A stretch of 16,897 nucleotides of DNA from Methanosarcinales archaeon (GTDB lineage: Archaea; Halobacteriota; Methanosarcinia; Methanosarcinales; Methanocomedenaceae): contig JAUWTY010000006.1 in assembly GCA_030614485.1 (NCBI GenBank), forward strand, positions 1 to 16,897, written 5' to 3'. Made by a program: the position numbers and the translations under genes. Numbering within the stretch: the first letter of the stretch is position 1; each line of letters starts with the position of its first letter. Positions 13,870 to 16,897 of the stretch are shown here, piece by piece. Below the pieces are notes generated by a model. The model made no database searches, was not told where the DNA came from, and saw only the letters and a program-made list of their open reading frames with translations.

Positions 13870-13937
13870 CGTGCGATTGAGCGTAGCGAAACGCACACTT
13901 CGATCGAACCTTAAAAGGTTCGGCTGTGGCAACAACC
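13870..13937 (+). repeat. 68-bp structured repeat, copy 2
   Basis: This is the second copy of the element at 13728-13795. Of the five differences, one turns a G-T pair into G-C in the first stem, two fall in the loop of the second stem, and one changes a T-A pair extending that stem to T-G. Only one is outside a visible structure. Confidence 0.8.
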
Positions 13938-13975
13938 CCATTAGAGTTTGGTTTGTGTACCACAACATTTGGGTT
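13928..13975 (+). repeat. Third, diverged copies of the 22-bp and 24-bp repeats
   Basis: GGCAACAACCCCATTAGAGTTT (13928-13949) parallels the 22-bp repeat, and TTTGTGTACCACAACATTTGGGTT (13952-13975) is the third 24-bp copy. Order and spacing repeat the arrangement after the first 68-bp element. Confidence 0.5.
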
Positions 13976-13976
13976 G

Positions 13977-13999
13977 CGGATGCATCATAGCTGCATCCG
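13977..13999 (-). other. Stem-loop 13 bp after rpoD
   Basis: CGGATGCA and TGCATCCG pair perfectly (8 bp) around a seven-base loop. The position just past the rpoD stop suits transcript end formation or mRNA protection. No T-run follows on the minus strand, so a plain terminator is doubtful. Confidence 0.5.
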
Positions 14000-14012
14000 G
14001 CTTACCCATGGC

Positions 14013-14804
14013 TCATCCTATGGATTTGAGTATCTCGTTTAGACTTCTTGCCTTGTCAATGATAGTATCAGCACTCTGGATTATCAATTCCCTTGCAGGA
14101 TATGAACCATCAGATTCAGCAGTGAATATAAATGCACTATTATCTTCATCCACAGTGATAGCATTTATATCACAGGCATCCACACAAAGTTTGCACAGGA
14201 TACATTGCAATGGGTCCTTGACAATGACTTCATTATTTTCTATCCTCAGGATCTCCCTGGGACATTCCTCCACGCACTTACCGCACGCATCACAGTTTTC
14301 ACTGAATGTAAACACTGGCATATTCTTATAACCACATGCTACACCTGCCTGGTATTTGACATGTTTGCGCCCGGTACCAAGTTTGGCAACAGCCTCAAGC
14401 ACCAGCTTTTGCCGCTCTTTCAATTCAACGATAGGAATCCTATCTTCTGCCACGCCAACCTTAGGATCACTGGACTGAATATCACCTGAATACACCATAA
14501 TGGGGCCTTCTGCACTCAGGTTCAGAGTAAGCTGACATTTGGTACAACCCTCGCCCTGACAGTCGCACTCATCAGGCAATACATATGAATCAAGGTCAGT
14601 GATGAGGGGAATGAGCCCCATGCGCAGACCCAGCTGCTCATCGAACAGCACGGACGTGTTGTCGTAGATGTTAATATAATCTATCGCCATTGTAGGGACT
14701 TCTGAGAGCATACTTTTACGCAGCCCATTGGCAATAGCTGGATTAACACCTTTAAGCACGAATCTGGCTTTGTCATCAGATAACTCTATAATATCTACTT
14801 CCAT
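14013..14804 (-). CDS. rpoD: DNA-directed RNA polymerase subunit D with two [4Fe-4S] motifs
   Basis: The 263-residue protein is archaeal Rpo3/RpoD, the alpha-like assembly subunit that pairs with RpoL. The alpha-type domain (about 1-160) is interrupted by a cysteine-rich segment, with C80, C82, C87 and C90. A ferredoxin-like insertion follows, with two complete C-x2-C-x2-C-x3-C motifs: C171/174/177/181 and C201/204/207/211. Methanosarcina RpoD has the same two-cluster form, and the clusters are thought to tie polymerase assembly to redox or iron state. ATG has GAGAGG five bases upstream. It ends the rps13-rps4-rps11-rpoD operon, 12 bases behind rps11. Confidence 0.97.
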   Translation of the reverse strand: MEVDIIELSDDKARFVLKGVNPAIANGLRKSMLSEVPTMAIDYINIYDNTSVLFDEQLGLRMGLIPLITDLDSYVLPDECDCQGEGCTKCQLTLNLSAEGPIMVYSGDIQSSDPKVGVAEDRIPIVELKERQKLVLEAVAKLGTGRKHVKYQAGVACGYKNMPVFTFSENCDACGKCVEECPREILRIENNEVIVKDPLQCILCKLCVDACDINAITVDEDNSAFIFTAESDGSYPARELIIQSADTIIDKARSLNEILKSIG

Positions 14805-14816
14805 CCTCTGCCTCTC

Positions 14817-15206
14817 TTATACTCTTCGGCCCCTGCGTCCGCCTTTAGCCTGGGTTCCGTCGTGTGGTATAGGTGTGACATCTTCAATCCGGCCTATCCT
14901 GATACCCGCCCTGGCAAATGCCCGTATGGCTGCCTGGGCTCCTGGACCCGGACTTCTCTGTTTGTTACCACCCGGTGCCCTGACCTTGACATGAATACCC
15001 AATATACCCTTGTCAATGAGCTTTTCAGCCAGCTGGTTCGCCATCTGCATCGCAGTATAAGGTGAACTCTCATCCCTGGCTGCCTTGACCACCATACCAC
15101 CGCTTATCTTGGCGATGGTCTCAGCTCCGGTCACGTCGGTTATGGTGATTATGGTGTTGTTGAATGATGCTTGTATATGGGCAACTCCCCATTTTCCGTC
15201 TGTCAT
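14817..15206 (-). CDS. rps11: Small ribosomal subunit protein uS11
   Basis: This 129-residue protein begins [19 protein letters not shown], the standard archaeal uS11 opening. It has the [18 protein letters not shown] segment and the glycine/proline-rich [17 protein letters not shown] loop that lines the platform of the 30S subunit, followed by the basic GRRGRRV end. I choose ATG at 15206 because GGAG lies 8-9 bases upstream; the longer reading from TTG at 15221 would place that ribosome binding site inside the gene and adds residues not found in the family. The gene stands between rps4 and rpoD in the usual archaeal order. Confidence 0.97.
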   Translation of the reverse strand: MTDGKWGVAHIQASFNNTIITITDVTGAETIAKISGGMVVKAARDESSPYTAMQMANQLAEKLIDKGILGIHVKVRAPGGNKQRSPGPGAQAAIRAFARAGIRIGRIEDVTPIPHDGTQAKGGRRGRRV

Positions 15207-15237
15207 AATCTCATACTCCAAATAATTATATTAAGGC

Positions 15238-15843
15238 TTATCTGCGGCCTCTGCGCTTGCCTCGTCTGCGGTCATCCTGTACTTCCTTGATCTGCTGGAT
15301 CTCTCGCTTAACGATCTCTACCGGACGTTCCGGATGATTCTCTTTTTGCATTGGTGAGTTCACGTAGTAACCTATCGTAAGTTCCTCATCCTTCGTCACC
15401 AAATAACTGGGAATCGTTATCTTCTTATCGCCCACTGTGATATGGCCGTGTGTAATGAACTGACGTGCCTGTTTCAGGCTGTTAGCAAAACCCTGCCTGT
15501 ACACCTGGGTCTGGAGCCTGCGGTCCAGGAAACTCTTGGTGTCCAGTGCAAGGATATTATCAAGTTCAGCCTCTGCTGAGAGAATACCATACCGCTTGAG
15601 CCTGTTCAGTATGTCTTCACTCATCTGTTTTTTATGGCCAGTCAATTCGCCTTCTGTAGTCTCTGCCAACAGTTCCATGGCTGATCGGCGGTAATTTCGA
15701 AGAATACTCTGGGCTTTCCATACCTCACGTTTATTTCTCAGCCCGTATGACTTTAAATATTCAAGTTCTTCCGTCATCCTGACAGATTGCCATGGATGCT
15801 TTGGGGTCTCGTATGATTTAGTGTTCTTACCTGGATATCCCAT
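15238..15843 (-). CDS. rps4: Small ribosomal subunit protein uS4
   Basis: The 201-residue protein is uS4, a primary 16S rRNA binder and, in bacteria, the repressor of the alpha operon. It starts MGYPGKNTKSYETPKHPWQ, typical for archaea. The S4 RNA-binding domain lies at about 100-165, with RRLQTQVYRQGFANS and ARQFITHGHITVGDKK. The C-terminus is strongly basic. ATG at 15843 is preferred over the upstream GTG at 15852, since GGTGA lies 6 bases before it and the family starts here. It is 12 bases behind rps13. Confidence 0.97.
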   Translation of the reverse strand: MGYPGKNTKSYETPKHPWQSVRMTEELEYLKSYGLRNKREVWKAQSILRNYRRSAMELLAETTEGELTGHKKQMSEDILNRLKRYGILSAEAELDNILALDTKSFLDRRLQTQVYRQGFANSLKQARQFITHGHITVGDKKITIPSYLVTKDEELTIGYYVNSPMQKENHPERPVEIVKREIQQIKEVQDDRRRGKRRGRR

Positions 15844-15855
15844 GCTTGTCACCGC

Positions 15856-16326
15856 CTATCGTGATTTCCTCTTAACACCCACACTGAGTCCCCTTCTACC
15901 AGTAGACCGGGTTCTCTGACCTCTCACTTTATGCCCGCGCTCGTGCCTTATACCTTTATATGAACGGGTCTTTTTGAGTGTGTTCAGGTCTTCTCTTTTA
16001 ACAAGCAATACATCAGTGCCGAAAATATGCTTATCATCACCAGTTAAAGGATCCTTGCGCCTGTTCAACATCCATGTTGGCAGGATACTTTCGATATTAT
16101 CGACAGTTTTTTTCAGGGCCTCGATCTGTTCATCTTCCAGATATCCAATAGTTGCCGTGGGGTCCACGCCGGATAAGTCAGAAATAATTCGAGCTGAACG
16201 TCGATTTATACCCTTTATGCCTGTAAGTGAATATTGTACGCTCTTTTTTCCCTCAAGATCAGTGTTAGCGACACGTACAATATGTTTAATTTCATCTGCT
16301 TCAGTATTATCTTTCTTTTTTGCCAT
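15856..16326 (-). CDS. rps13: Small ribosomal subunit protein uS13
   Basis: The 156-residue protein is archaeal uS13 of the 30S head, contacting uL5 and the P-site tRNA. It shows the [20 protein letters not shown] helix-hairpin region (about 32-51) and the C-terminal basic [19 protein letters not shown] tail. The N-terminus has about ten extra charged residues ([10 protein letters not shown]) before the conserved [17 protein letters not shown] is preceded by GGAGG with seven bases between. It is the first gene of the operon and follows a leader with possible alternative stems. Confidence 0.97.
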   Translation of the reverse strand: MAKKKDNTEADEIKHIVRVANTDLEGKKSVQYSLTGIKGINRRSARIISDLSGVDPTATIGYLEDEQIEALKKTVDNIESILPTWMLNRRKDPLTGDDKHIFGTDVLLVKREDLNTLKKTRSYKGIRHERGHKVRGQRTRSTGRRGLSVGVKRKSR

Positions 16327-16342
16327 ATATTATCCTCCGATA

Positions 16343-16423
16343 GGACCATTTCCCATAGCCTTGGACCGTGTGTCCGACGCCACCCAATGTATTATGGGTG
16401 CGGTGTTTGGATTACACCCCATA
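16343..16423 (-). promoter_or_regulatory. Structured upstream region/leader of the rps13 operon
   Basis: The minus strand can form two exclusive folds. In one, TATGG (16423-16419) and GGTGT pair with ACACC and CCATA (16397-16393), giving a 10-bp bulged hairpin. In the other, CCCATA (16398-16393) pairs with TATGGG (16357-16352), enclosing a GGAC/GTCC hairpin and ending about 14 bases before the GGAGG of rps13. The TATA-like TTTAAGTA (minus, 16441-16434) predicts a start near 16411, so the first hairpin may be only partly transcribed and could then be a DNA dyad. Confidence 0.4.
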
Positions 16424-16433
16424 GATGCATTGC

Positions 16434-16444
16434 TACTTAAAAAA
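16434..16444 (-). promoter_or_regulatory. Probable promoter of the rps13 operon
   Basis: TTTTTTAAGTA on the minus strand is the best TATA match upstream of rps13. It predicts transcription starting about 16411-16414 and a leader of about 85 bases, unusually long for an archaeal message. Confidence 0.45.
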
Positions 16445-16598
16445 CCTTGTGTATCCTTCAAATGATGGAAAACAGTACACAATCCATATCAATCCGGCTT
16501 GTATATCCAGCATTCTGGATCTCCCCTAAGAATGTTACCATTTGTAAATGCCCTGTACCACAACAGCTGGTATTGCAACCACACGGTCAAGAAGAAAT

Positions 16599-16897
16599 TC
16601 ACAATAAATAATGTTGCTTGCCACTATGGAATGCCTCTATCAAAGAGGTGTCAAAAATGTCATCCTCTTCCAATTCCTGTCCAATATAACCCAACTTCCT
16701 GAGCACCGGCACAAACGCCATAGCAGACTCAATATATTCCCTCGGAAGCGCAGCACAGTACCGGGGAGAGATCTGGTAAACCTCCCTGATAAAATCCTCA
16801 TCCACCACCTCAACCATTTCAGCCACCAAACGGGCCGCCCTCCCAGGCTCATCCCTGATAAGATTCGAAGCATCCTCATGAAGCCGCAGGAAATCCT
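16599..16897 (-). CDS. ABC transporter substrate-binding protein, C-terminal part
   Basis: The frame is open from the window edge to TGA at 16599, giving 98 residues. It reads like the end of a nitrate/sulfonate/taurine-type (SsuA/TauA, NMT1-like) periplasmic binding protein. A helical stretch FLRLHEDASNLIRD leads into PGRAARLVAEM, then LPREYIESAMAFVPVLRKLGYI and the near-terminal IFDTSLIEAF, which resembles the common D-x-S/F-L ending of the family. The N-terminus, with any lipoprotein signal, lies outside the window. The substrate cannot be told. It is codirectional with the rps13 operon but has its own 3' end, separated by about 150 bases. Confidence 0.7.
   Translation of the reverse strand, partial: DFLRLHEDASNLIRDEPGRAARLVAEMVEVVDEDFIREVYQISPRYCAALPREYIESAMAFVPVLRKLGYIGQELEEDDIFDTSLIEAFHSGKQHYLL

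Noticed and set aside
13627..13914. 95-codon plus-strand frame over tRNA-Leu and repeats
   Set aside because: It runs through a tRNA and a repeated non-coding element, and encodes the repeat twice.
13805..13975. CRISPR array
   Set aside because: The 24-bp repeats are only three, two of them overlap, copies are diverged, and there are no regular spacers or cas genes.
16462..16611. 49-codon plus-strand frame between rps13 and the ABC protein gene
   Set aside because: No ribosome binding site, overlaps the end of the ABC gene, and the sequence is not protein-like beyond chance.

Overview
The window is archaeal chromosome, most likely from the Methanosarcinales (Methanosarcinaceae, ANME-2 or Methanoperedens-like). 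Support comes from archaeal DnaG, a ferredoxin-type RpoD, the S13-S4-S11-RpoD operon, TATA boxes upstream of genes, tRNAs without encoded CCA and, most specifically, the chromosomal protein MC1 and an NrpR-type (DUF128) sensor domain. The exact genus cannot be read from the sequence.

Layout from left to right. Positions 1-1177 (minus) carry a lipoate-ligase cluster: a catalytic LplA, a separate LplA C-terminal accessory protein, and the first codons of a second LplA. A CNNM/CorB-type ion transporter follows (1231-2283). Positions 2390-3900 hold initiator tRNA-Met, tRNA-Glu and tRNA-Arg, a small 53-residue gene with a strong ribosome binding site, and mc1 with a clear promoter and terminator. 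At 3879-5981 a DUF92 membrane protein and a divergent cis-prenyltransferase-like protein share a 66-bp control region, suggesting a link to polyprenyl carrier lipids. Then come an unassigned 365-residue protein and an NrpR-like effector domain without a DNA-binding domain.

The minus strand from 13516 down to 8126 carries, in order of transcription, a GAF-PAS-PAS sensor protein, a DUF167 protein, a small Toprim protein, a 581-bp gene-free stretch with a MITE-like element and a perfect dyad, then dnaG followed 7 bp later by a RecJ/DHH nuclease.

The right end is the ribosomal 'alpha' operon rps13-rps4-rps11-rpoD (minus), preceded by a structured leader and followed by about 300 bp of repeats and hairpins leading into tRNA-Leu(GAG). 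The usual downstream partners of that tRNA (rpl18e, rpl13, rps9) are absent. The last 299 bases are the C-terminus of an ABC transporter substrate-binding protein.

Most of the window is ordinary informational and housekeeping sequence. The points most worth a second look are the structured tandem repeats beside tRNA-Leu, a cis-prenyltransferase homologue lacking the catalytic N-terminal motif and facing a DUF92 gene, a tRNA-Arg gene whose promoter and 5' end lie inside a coding sequence, and the small gene at 2792.
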